Shown here: one piece after another, positions 17,448 through 24,803 of the stretch
How the letters are laid out: every line of letters starts with the position of its first letter
Position numbering within the stretch: position 1 is the first letter of the stretch
Assembly: GCA_022566355.1 (NCBI GenBank)
Contig: JADFJB010000012.1
Coordinates: 1-56,621 of the forward strand
DNA length: 56,621 nt
Source: a candidate division KSB1 bacterium
Lineage (GTDB): Bacteria; Zhuqueibacterota; JdFR-76; DREG01
Reading direction: 5' to 3'
The notes under the pieces: generated by a model
Seen by the model: the letters and a program-made list of their open reading frames with translations, nothing else
What the model was told of the DNA's origin: nothing
The model's database searches: none
Program-made: the position numbers and the translations under genes

Positions 17448-18035
17448 ATGAGAAAAATATCAAACGTTGCTTTATTTATCAGTTTAATTTTTAGTACGGC
17501 TTCTGTCTCATCCGCACAAAATAAGCTTGAGTCCTGGTATACGTATTGGGGAGTAGGCTGGGCAAATGTCTCTTATCCAAATGAATTTAATGATAGCCAT
17601 GATTTATTTAAAGGACTGCCAGGTGTTAGACACATTTCAGTGAGCGTTGATTTATTCGGGTTTTATTGGCCCAGCGGAGAGAAAACAGTACTGGGTGTAA
17701 TTGTAAATAGCTGGGGAGATTTCTATACACTGGGATCGGATCATGTCCAAATAAATGGATTTTTACTTTCCTTTAGTTTAATGCACTTTCTAAATCATAG
17801 GATTGGCCAAGGGTTTTTTGTTAGAGGAGATTTTGGCACATCTCAACTTGAAATTAGATCATCTACATATTTTGGGGGAACATCTGACCGTGGTTTCGGT
17901 GGTTTAATAGGCGGCGGTTATGGATTTCCTATTTCAAAAGGGACTCGGATCTTACTCAATATGAATTATTCATTCAGATTCATTGAAGGAGATAATTACG
18001 GGTGTTTAGCAATAACGGTCGGCGGATTATTTTAA
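17448..18035 (+). CDS. Small outer membrane beta-barrel protein
   Basis: 195 residues; signal peptide ending SVSSAQ (about 1-24), then alternating strands rich in aromatic residues and glycine (WYTYWGVGWANVSYP; GFFVRGDFGTSQLEI; GGLIGGGYGFPI) and a C-terminal phenylalanine (AITVGGLF), typical of an eight-strand outer-membrane barrel. An AAAGGAAG site lies before the ATG. It closes the series of envelope genes that starts at 10484. Confidence 0.7.
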   Translation: MRKISNVALFISLIFSTASVSSAQNKLESWYTYWGVGWANVSYPNEFNDSHDLFKGLPGVRHISVSVDLFGFYWPSGEKTVLGVIVNSWGDFYTLGSDHVQINGFLLSFSLMHFLNHRIGQGFFVRGDFGTSQLEIRSSTYFGGTSDRGFGGLIGGGYGFPISKGTRILLNMNYSFRFIEGDNYGCLAITVGGLF

Positions 18036-18061
18036 ATGCAGTTATAACTCAAGAGATTACA

Positions 18062-18220
18062 ATGAAAAAACACATTCTGGCTTTAGTCAATTCACAATTA
18101 ATTTTTTTGGCTTTTTCGAATAGATTCAAATTTCAACTTTTTAAAATGTTGTTTGGATCTCTTGTCGGACAAATAATTGATGCGGAGGACCAAAAATGTT
18201 TAGTAGAAGAGATTTCTTAA
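18062..18220 (+). CDS. Short open frame, 52 aa, possibly a remnant
   Basis: ATG 18062 to TAA 18218-18220. The product begins MKKHILALVNSQLIFLAF, like a damaged signal peptide, and has no recognisable body. It overlaps the next gene by 25 bp. It may be the decayed 5' end of another barrel or lipoprotein gene, or a coupling leader. Confidence 0.25.
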   Translation: MKKHILALVNSQLIFLAFSNRFKFQLFKMLFGSLVGQIIDAEDQKCLVEEIS

Positions 18221-19680
18221 AGATCGCTGCTTTTTTATCATATTGGCCTTATGGTTGGCTTAATGAGAAGAAACAGCAAAATGGAATCATAGTCAACGAT
18301 ATACACTCTCAGTTGAATACGACTCATGTCGCTGAGATTTCAAAAGCCAATTCACTTGATACAATTCGGGAGACTGTAATAAAAGCCGCTGAAGAGAACC
18401 GGCCTATTAGCATTGCTGGAGGTAGACATGCTATGGGGGCCCAACAATTTGGCACAGACACGATTCTTCTCGACATGAATGCTTTGACTAACGTGTTGCA
18501 TTTCGACAAACAAGAAGGATGGGTGGAGGTGGAGGCTGGCATTCAATGGCCTCAATTACTTCAATATTTATTAAATTCTCAAAAAAGCGATTGGCCGCAA
18601 TGGGGAATTATTCAGAAACAGACAGGAGCAAACCGCCTCAGTATTGGGGGTGCACTCTCGGCGAATGTCCACGGTCGTGGTTTGAAATTTAGACCATTTA
18701 TCCAGGACGTCGAATCATTTGATCTCATCAACGCGAGAGGGGATGTTGTTACTTGTAGTCGGGAAAAAAATCCAGAGCTTTTTCACCTTGCAATTGGGGG
18801 GTATGGTCTTTTCGGGGTAATTGTTAACGTAAAATTGAAGCTAAGTAAACGCACAAAATTGAAAAGGGTTGTAAAAATTATTGATATAGAGAATCTAATC
18901 CCCGCTTTTGAGGAACGAATTGCGAATGGCTATCTGTATGGAGATTTCCAGTCCTCGACAGCGATGAAGACGAGTGATTTTCTTCGCAAAGGAGTTTTTT
19001 CTTGTTATTTACCAATCGAAGATAATTCACCTATTACTGATAATCAAAAAGCTTTATCAGAAAACGATTGGAGAAATCTCCTTTATCTAGCTCATGCAGA
19101 TAAGAAAAGAGCATTCGAAGTCTATTCCAACTATTATCTTTCGACATCTGGGCAACTCTATTGGTCCGACACACATCAAATGAGCACATACATCGATAAT
19201 TATCATGATGAACTGGGCCGAAAATTTGGTACTAGAAAAAAAGCTTCCGAAATGATTACAGAAATTTATGTACCCAGAGATACTTTTGTTAACTTCATGT
19301 CTGAAGTGCGGAATGATTTTCTTAAAAATGATGTGAACTTAATCTATAGTACCATTCGGTTAATCGAAAAAGATGACGAAAGCTTCATGGCTTGGGCAAG
19401 AGATAGTTTTGTTTGTATTATATTCAACATTCATATCACCCATGACAAGAGAGAAATCGAAAAAGGTACTAACCACTTTCGGCGTCTTATCGACTTGGCA
19501 ATAAAATACGCCGGGAGTTATTATCTGACATATCACCGCTGGGCAACACGAGAACAAGTTTTGGAGTGCTATCCTCAATTTCCTGAATTTCTCAGGTTAA
19601 AGAAGAAATACGATCCCTATGAACGGTTTCAAAGTGACTGGTATCGCCATTACAAAAAAATGTTTGCAGATTTAATTTGA
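18196..19680 (+). CDS. FAD-linked oxidoreductase (PCMH/FAD_binding_4 type)
   Basis: 494 residues. The start at 18196 follows GGAGG by 7 bases. The N-terminus MFSRRDFLKIAAFLSY is a twin-arginine-type signal, suggesting export or membrane attachment. The FAD-binding PCMH domain (about 45-220) shows ISIAGGRHAMGAQ, where the His is the expected site of covalent flavin attachment, and LSIGGALSANVHGRG. The C-terminal domain ends YDPYERFQSDWYRHY, typical of aldonolactone/alditol-oxidase-like enzymes. The substrate is probably a sugar lactone or polyol, by family only. No subunit partner is adjacent. Confidence 0.8.
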   Translation: MFSRRDFLKIAAFLSYWPYGWLNEKKQQNGIIVNDIHSQLNTTHVAEISKANSLDTIRETVIKAAEENRPISIAGGRHAMGAQQFGTDTILLDMNALTNVLHFDKQEGWVEVEAGIQWPQLLQYLLNSQKSDWPQWGIIQKQTGANRLSIGGALSANVHGRGLKFRPFIQDVESFDLINARGDVVTCSREKNPELFHLAIGGYGLFGVIVNVKLKLSKRTKLKRVVKIIDIENLIPAFEERIANGYLYGDFQSSTAMKTSDFLRKGVFSCYLPIEDNSPITDNQKALSENDWRNLLYLAHADKKRAFEVYSNYYLSTSGQLYWSDTHQMSTYIDNYHDELGRKFGTRKKASEMITEIYVPRDTFVNFMSEVRNDFLKNDVNLIYSTIRLIEKDDESFMAWARDSFVCIIFNIHITHDKREIEKGTNHFRRLIDLAIKYAGSYYLTYHRWATREQVLECYPQFPEFLRLKKKYDPYERFQSDWYRHYKKMFADLI

Positions 19681-19782
19681 CTCAGAACTATTCTTTGGAC
19701 ACAATTTCAAACACCAAAATTGAGCCAGCTTTTATAGGCGATTTTAGAATATGATTTGCACTAAGTCGACTAACCTTTCCAA

Positions 19783-19878
19783 CTAAATAAATTTTTCCCT
19801 TGACATTTACTTCCCAGTTGTGCAATATATTTGTCATAGCAGATTCTACTTTTTTTGCTTCACTTGAAGGAGTGTTCA
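19783..19878 (+). promoter_or_regulatory. Leader/promoter module, copy 2 of 3
   Basis: Contains TTGACA at 19800-19805, TATATTTG at 19826-19833 and GAAGGAG before 19879. It matches the modules at 1686 and 21283 over about 90 bp but is followed by a different gene. On the minus strand this copy reads as part of an open frame (19688-19915), with ILHNWEVNVKGKIYLVGKV as its core, which is broken by stop codons in the other copies; the module may have been captured from, or inserted into, an older small gene. Confidence 0.5.
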
Positions 19879-19902
19879 ATGCCACAGATTCCGATTTGTT
19901 GA
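19879..19902 (+). CDS. Seven-residue leader peptide
   Basis: The ribosome binding site of the module drives an ATG at 19879 encoding only MPQIPIC before TGA 19900-19902. The kinase start codon follows one base later (19904). The arrangement would make kinase translation depend on reinitiation. It may simply mark where the module was joined to a new gene. Confidence 0.35.
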   Translation: MPQIPIC

Positions 19903-19903
19903 T

Positions 19904-21280
19904 ATGGAAAACCAAAATAATATCTCATACACTCAGCTGCAGGCATTATACGAAATCAGCAAGAAAATCAATTCACAGATGTACTTAGATAAATTGCTTG
20001 ATGAAATAATGGATTTAGCTGTTGAGCTGGTAAATGCTGAAAAAGGATTGATAATGTTACGAGATCCTCAATCGGGAAATCTTTCCATGAAAGTAGCCAG
20101 GGCTATAGACAAACAAACCATCCAGGACATTATCGCGATAAGCAAATCAATCGCTGACAAGGTAGCTAGCTCTGGCCAATCAATGCTTTTAAAAGCTGCC
20201 TCAGAAGAAGACGCAAAAGGAGTTAGTTTAAGTTTCTATCGTCTTAAACTTAGGTCTGTCATATGTGTGCCACTCAAAGTTAAAGATCAAATAATTGGGG
20301 TAATTTATCTTGACACCACAAAGTCAAACAATTATTTTAAGAATGAAGATATATTTTTTCTGGAGGCGTTTTCTAACTTAGCAGCAATCTCGATTGAAAA
20401 TGCTAAAAATTACACCGAACTTCAGGATCTAAGTGCTAATCTGGAAAATTTGGTAGAAGAGCGTTCACAAGAGCTGAAAAAAAAACACGTTGAATTAAAA
20501 AAAACCTACGAAAATCTTCAAAAAGCACAGGTCAAATTGGTGCGCTCAGAAAAGATGGCATCGCTAGGAATGTTGGTTGCCGGTGTAGCACATGAAATTA
20601 ATACACCACTGGGTTCAATATATAGCAACACAGATACTTTTCTTAGAACCATGAACAAGCTGGAGCAGAGTCTTACCGAATCTCTTGATGTTCCTAGTAA
20701 TTTCGATTTATCTGAGTTTTTAAAGTCGATAGAACTGGCTAAAAAATTAACAGATGTAAACAAAGTCGCTACTGAAAGAATCATACAGGTTGTAAAAGGG
20801 TTGCGTAGTTTCGCACGGCTTGATGAGGAGGAATTCAAAACTATAGATATTCACGAAGGTTTGGAAAGCACTCTGGATTTAATTCGGCACCTTCAGCAGG
20901 ATAAAATCGAAATCATCAAGGATTATGGAGAAATTCCTGAGCTTCGATGCAGGGTTAGACAGTTAAACCAAGTGTTTATGAGTCTTCTGGTAAATGCGTG
21001 CCAGGCTATTTCTGGAAAAGGAAAGATTCGTATCCAAACGTTTCTCAAAGGAGAAAGTATTGTTATACAAATCAGTGACTCCGGAGTTGGTATTTCACCT
21101 GAAAATCTAGAAAAAATATTTGATCCCGGGTTCACAACTAAAGGAGTTGGAATTGGTATAGGCTTAGGGCTTTCGATATCCTATGAAATAATTGAAGATC
21201 ATAGTGGAACTATAGAAGTGATGAGCAAAATAGGAGAAGGAAGCACATTTACCATAAAATTACCCGTAAAATTCAACTAA
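19904..21280 (+). CDS. GAF-domain sensor histidine kinase, cytoplasmic
   Basis: 458 residues without transmembrane segments. GAF domain (about 15-165), a long coiled coil (about 170-220, NLENLVEERSQELKKK), a dimerisation domain with H-box GVAHEINTPLGS (phospho-His near residue 227), and an HATPase domain with N-box (NQVFMSLLVNACQA), G1 (DSGVGIS) and G2 (GIGIGLGLS). The H-box and coiled coil resemble the family of kinases that pair with separate response regulators; none is adjacent. The GAF domain is of the same general type as in the sigma54 activator at 7969. It lies directly upstream of the dehydrogenase genes, whose promoter module it shares. Confidence 0.9.
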   Translation: MENQNNISYTQLQALYEISKKINSQMYLDKLLDEIMDLAVELVNAEKGLIMLRDPQSGNLSMKVARAIDKQTIQDIIAISKSIADKVASSGQSMLLKAASEEDAKGVSLSFYRLKLRSVICVPLKVKDQIIGVIYLDTTKSNNYFKNEDIFFLEAFSNLAAISIENAKNYTELQDLSANLENLVEERSQELKKKHVELKKTYENLQKAQVKLVRSEKMASLGMLVAGVAHEINTPLGSIYSNTDTFLRTMNKLEQSLTESLDVPSNFDLSEFLKSIELAKKLTDVNKVATERIIQVVKGLRSFARLDEEEFKTIDIHEGLESTLDLIRHLQQDKIEIIKDYGEIPELRCRVRQLNQVFMSLLVNACQAISGKGKIRIQTFLKGESIVIQISDSGVGISPENLEKIFDPGFTTKGVGIGIGLGLSISYEIIEDHSGTIEVMSKIGEGSTFTIKLPVKFN

Positions 21281-21282
21281 AT

Positions 21283-21375
21283 AAATTTTTCCCTTGACAT
21301 TTACCTCCTAGTTGTGCAATATATTTGACATCGCGGATTCTACTTTTTTTTGCTTCACTGGAAGGAGTTTCATTT
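21283..21375 (+). promoter_or_regulatory. Leader/promoter module, copy 3 of 3
   Basis: TTGACA at 21294-21299, TATATTTG at 21320-21327 and GGAAGGAG before the ATG at 21376. This is the only copy placed in front of an intact Tat-signal gene and is probably the parent of the remnant copy at 1686. The match to copy 2 begins around the shared CAACTAAATAAATTTTTCCC. Confidence 0.55.
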
Positions 21376-21969
21376 ATGAGCCTCAAAAAACAATCAAGAC
21401 GGGAATTTCTCAGCACTTCCGGCTCAATGATTGGCAGTTCCATGCTTGCACTGGAAATGTCGGCAATTCTTTCTGCAGCGAATTTCGCCTGCCAGGCCCA
21501 TAAAGCAGGAGCAGGCTTCGAAGTATTGACAGAATTTGAAGCGAAAGAACTTGAGGCAATCGCTGCCCAGATATTTCCCACGGATGACACCCCGGGCGCC
21601 AAAGAAGCGGGTGTTATTTATTTCATCGATCGCGCTTTAAACACGTTCAGATCGGGTGATAAAAAAAGGGTTCGCAGCGGCTTGGCTCGATTCGAATCTA
21701 AAGTTCGGGAAAAACAGGGCGCTGATGATTTTTCCGCGCTTACTTCTGAGCAACAAATTGCAGCGCTGCAATCGATTGAAGAATCGGACTTCTTCGAAAC
21801 TATTCGTTATTTGACCATCGCCGGACTTTTTTCGAATCCATCCTACGGCGGCAATCGCGATATGCTGGGTTGGAAGCATATCGGGTTTGACCACAAGCCG
21901 GTCTGGCAAGCGCCATTCGGTTATTATGATGAACAATATATGAAGGATCAAGATGGCAATGCAAGCTGA
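21376..21969 (+). CDS. Gluconate 2-dehydrogenase subunit 3 family protein
   Basis: 197 residues. The start is ATG 21376, with GGAAGGAG upstream. The N-terminal Tat signal has SRREFL and a hydrophobic stretch; a lipobox-like Cys follows (ANFACQA). The mature part matches the subunit-3 pattern: ELEAIAAQIFPTDDTPGAKEAG near the start and GGNRDMLGWKHIGFDHKPVW towards the end. This small subunit accompanies membrane-bound GMC-type dehydrogenases and is needed for their export and assembly. The next gene, encoding the flavoprotein, overlaps by 17 bp. Confidence 0.9.
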   Translation: MSLKKQSRREFLSTSGSMIGSSMLALEMSAILSAANFACQAHKAGAGFEVLTEFEAKELEAIAAQIFPTDDTPGAKEAGVIYFIDRALNTFRSGDKKRVRSGLARFESKVREKQGADDFSALTSEQQIAALQSIEESDFFETIRYLTIAGLFSNPSYGGNRDMLGWKHIGFDHKPVWQAPFGYYDEQYMKDQDGNAS

Positions 21970-23608
21970 GCAGCCAAAATTTACGACTCGCACACCGGTG
22001 GATTTCGTCGTGATTGGTTCCGGTGCGGCTGGCGGCGTCATGGCAAAGGAGCTTTCTACTGCCGGGTTCGACGTCGTCGTATTGGAACAAGGGCCATACG
22101 TGACGCCGGACAAATTCATGCATGACGAAATCGGGAATTCCACCAAACGCGGACTCGGATTCACGGCTGATGGCGATCCACAGTCCTTCCGTGTTAGCGA
22201 AGATGAAAAAGCTGAAGAAAGACGAAATTTATATTATTTGCGAGTTGTTGGCGGAACAAGCATTCATTTTACCGCCAATTACTGGCGTTTTCATGAAGTG
22301 GATTTTATCGAACGGAGTTTGCTCGGCCCAATAGCGGGCACAGGATTCGCCGACTGGCCAATCACTTATGAAGAGCTTGAACCGTATTATACTAAAGTTG
22401 ATTGGGAAGTTGGCGTGTCCGGGGCTGTAGGTCCGACAGATTCATTCCGTTCGAGATCCTACCCGATGCCGCCATTACCCGTGAAGTCCTCGGGTGTGTT
22501 ATTTGAGAAGGGTGCAAAAAAAATGGGATGGCATGCTTTTCCGGCGCCCATGGCGATTTTATCGGAGCCGTTTAATGGCCGTCCTCCTTGCCAACACTGC
22601 GGCTTCTGTATGTCATTTGGCTGTGAATTCAGTGCGAAATCCTCCAGTCTTGCCGCCATGATTCCCGTGGCGGAAGCAAGTGGACATTGTGAAATCAGAC
22701 CCGAGAGCACTGTGGCCCGATTAGAAACCGATGATTCGGGGCGCGTTAGGGATGTTGTTTATTTTGATCGAAATGGCACTGAACAGGCTCAGCGTGCGAA
22801 AGCCGTGGTGCTGTGTGCAAACGGGGCGGAAACCCCGCGTCTCTTGTTGATGTCGGAATCGAATCGCTTTCCTGATGGATTGGCAAACTCAAGCGGCAAG
22901 GTTGGTAAATATCTTATGGGCAACGGCCAGGTACATGTTTACGGATATTATGAACACCGGTTGAATGATTACAAGAGTGTCCAGGTCACACGTATCCTTC
23001 ACGATTTTTATAATTCGGATCCATCACGTGGATTCTACGGCGGTGGCGGTATGGATGCTCGCTTCCAGTTTAACCCAGTTTCATTTGCACTGCGCGGATT
23101 GCCGCCGGATGCACCCCGTTGGGGTTCGGAATATAAGAAGATGGTAGGGGAATACTTCAATCGTGTAGTTGATGTGAACGGCCATACGACTGTGCTGCCC
23201 CAGGAGTCGAATAACATCTCCCTGGATCCGAATCTGAAAGACAAATATGGACGTCCTGGCATGCGAACAACTTATAAAGATCATCCCGATGATATGGCTG
23301 TTCAGGAGTTTTTCCGCGAGCGCTGTGAAGAACTGGTGGAAGCGTCGGGTGCGTTGCGTATGTGGAATCGGTCAATTAACACGACAACCGGACATGCTCA
23401 CTTGCTTGGAACTTGCAGGATGGGCAATGATCCGGGCGAATCAGTAATCGACAAATTCCACAGAACCCACGACGTGCCCAATCTTTTTATCAGCGATGGC
23501 AGCAGCTTTGTTTCGTCAGGTCGCGGGCAACCAACCATGACGATCCAGGCGCTGGCGTTTCGGGCTGCCGACCACATTATTCAGTTTGCGAAAAAAGGTG
23601 AAATATAA
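21953..23608 (+). CDS. GMC-family oxidoreductase, gluconate-dehydrogenase-like flavoprotein
   Basis: 551 residues. The ADP-binding loop is VIGSGAAGGVMAKEL (about 20-34). A Cys-rich motif, CQHCGFCMSFGCEF near residue 210, is typical of the gluconate/fructose dehydrogenase branch. The catalytic His region is GHAHLLGTCRMG. The second active-site segment, normally NPTLTI, reads GQPTMTIQAL here, so the usual Asn is replaced by Gln. The protein lacks its own signal and should be carried out by the Tat signal of the partner subunit encoded upstream. It oxidises a sugar, sugar acid or alcohol and passes electrons to a cytochrome; a small cytochrome c gene follows about 780 bp downstream. Confidence 0.9.
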   Translation: MAMQAEQPKFTTRTPVDFVVIGSGAAGGVMAKELSTAGFDVVVLEQGPYVTPDKFMHDEIGNSTKRGLGFTADGDPQSFRVSEDEKAEERRNLYYLRVVGGTSIHFTANYWRFHEVDFIERSLLGPIAGTGFADWPITYEELEPYYTKVDWEVGVSGAVGPTDSFRSRSYPMPPLPVKSSGVLFEKGAKKMGWHAFPAPMAILSEPFNGRPPCQHCGFCMSFGCEFSAKSSSLAAMIPVAEASGHCEIRPESTVARLETDDSGRVRDVVYFDRNGTEQAQRAKAVVLCANGAETPRLLLMSESNRFPDGLANSSGKVGKYLMGNGQVHVYGYYEHRLNDYKSVQVTRILHDFYNSDPSRGFYGGGGMDARFQFNPVSFALRGLPPDAPRWGSEYKKMVGEYFNRVVDVNGHTTVLPQESNNISLDPNLKDKYGRPGMRTTYKDHPDDMAVQEFFRERCEELVEASGALRMWNRSINTTTGHAHLLGTCRMGNDPGESVIDKFHRTHDVPNLFISDGSSFVSSGRGQPTMTIQALAFRAADHIIQFAKKGEI

Positions 23609-23627
23609 TTATGGTTGAAAAACATAT

Positions 23628-23743
23628 AACCACAGAGACACAGAGACACAGAGACACAAAGTTAATAAGTAACAAAGTAACAAAGGCACAAAGTAACAAA
23701 GTAACAAAGTAACAAAGGTATAAAGGTATAAAGGTATAAAGAA
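23628..23743. repeat. Octamer tandem repeats, second locus
   Basis: After the GMC stop codon: CACAGAGA-type units, then a mixture of GTAACAAA, GGCACAAA and GGTATAAA units. Together they are a degenerate version of the array at 9504-9623. Both arrays lie just after a stop codon. Confidence 0.8.
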
Positions 23744-23828
23744 ATCTGTTATTTATGAAAAATTAGTAGAATGACAATTCGACCAAATAAATATTAATTT
23801 ATAAATCCCAAAAACAAGGAGATCATCG

Positions 23829-24290
23829 ATGGTTAAAAAATTGACATTTTTGGTTTTATCCCTGATCCTTATTGGATTTCAGCAACTGCAAGCTCAAGAG
23901 CACTCAGAACACGGCGTAGAATACATCAATCCGAGAAGCTCTTTTAGTGAGGTTGTGCGGGTTGGCAATATGCTTTATTTAACCGGTAAACTCGGTTTCA
24001 AAGATCGCCAATTGGCTCCTGGTGGCATCAAAGAAGAGACTCGCCAGACACTGGAGAATATCAAAGCTGTTTTGGAGAAAAATGGTTCATCGATGGATCA
24101 TGTTGTAAAAGTAACGGTTTTTCTTGCAGACATTAAAGAATGGGCGGATATGAATGAAGTATACAAGACATTTTTTCCAAAAAATCGCCCGGCACGCAGT
24201 GCTGTGGGAGTAAGCGGTTTGGCGCGGGATGCCCGGGTGGAGATCGAGTGTATTGCCGTAGTTGCGCAAGAATCACATCATGAGAATTGA
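23829..24290 (+). CDS. Exported RidA/YjgF/UK114 family protein
   Basis: 153 residues. A signal peptide (about 1-22, ending LQAQ) precedes a RidA domain: FSEVVRVGNMLYLTGKLG, ETRQTLENIKAVLEKNGSS, VTVFLADIKEWADMNEVY, and NRPARSAVGVSGLARDARVEIE, which carries the conserved Arg that binds imine or enamine carboxylates. Cytoplasmic RidA hydrolyses reactive enamines from PLP enzymes; an exported version within a sugar/alcohol oxidation cluster may act on oxidised products or have another role. AAGGAG precedes the start. Confidence 0.85.
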   Translation: MVKKLTFLVLSLILIGFQQLQAQEHSEHGVEYINPRSSFSEVVRVGNMLYLTGKLGFKDRQLAPGGIKEETRQTLENIKAVLEKNGSSMDHVVKVTVFLADIKEWADMNEVYKTFFPKNRPARSAVGVSGLARDARVEIECIAVVAQESHHEN

Positions 24291-24383
24291 TTTTAAATTT
24301 GTGACAAGTGAAAATTTGCCATTGACTAAATTCAGTAAATAACAATTTGCAATCATCAAACCTTGAACGGAGTCTATGGGTAG

Positions 24384-24803
24384 ATGTGTAGAGAATCTAA
24401 GACTGCCATTATCATCTTGTTCATTACACTTTCTGTCCGGACTGGTTCGGCTCAGGAAAGTGATTCCACAATCGTTGCAATCTATACTGACGACCAGGCA
24501 GAGCGCGGCGCCCTGGTTTATGAAAAATCCTGCGGTATATGTCATCAGCCGGAACAATTCAAAGGTGCTGTTTTTATGGATGCCTGGGGTGGCCAACCAG
24601 TGGACGCTTTATACACTTTAATCCGAACAACCATGCCTTATGACAATCCCAGCAGGTTATCCAGGCGGCAATATGCAGAAATCCTGGCTTACATCTTTAA
24701 GCTGAATGGCATGCCTGCCGGAGAAACCAAGCTACCAAGCAACATTCGAAAATTAAAAAAAATCACAATTGAACCCTTACCCGAAAAGAGGAGCAAGCAA
24801 TGA
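24384..24803 (+). CDS. Small c-type cytochrome
   Basis: 139 residues with a signal peptide (ending GSAQ) and a single haem-binding CxxCH (SCGICHQ near residue 50). A likely distal Met is in TTMPYDNPSRLSRRQYAEIL, a segment typical of small cytochromes paired with quinoprotein or sorbosone-type dehydrogenases. Its stop overlaps the start of the PQQ dehydrogenase gene (ATGA), so the two should act together, the cytochrome taking electrons from PQQ. The start is not certain because the ATG lacks a strong ribosome binding site. Confidence 0.8.
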   Translation: MCRESKTAIIILFITLSVRTGSAQESDSTIVAIYTDDQAERGALVYEKSCGICHQPEQFKGAVFMDAWGGQPVDALYTLIRTTMPYDNPSRLSRRQYAEILAYIFKLNGMPAGETKLPSNIRKLKKITIEPLPEKRSKQ

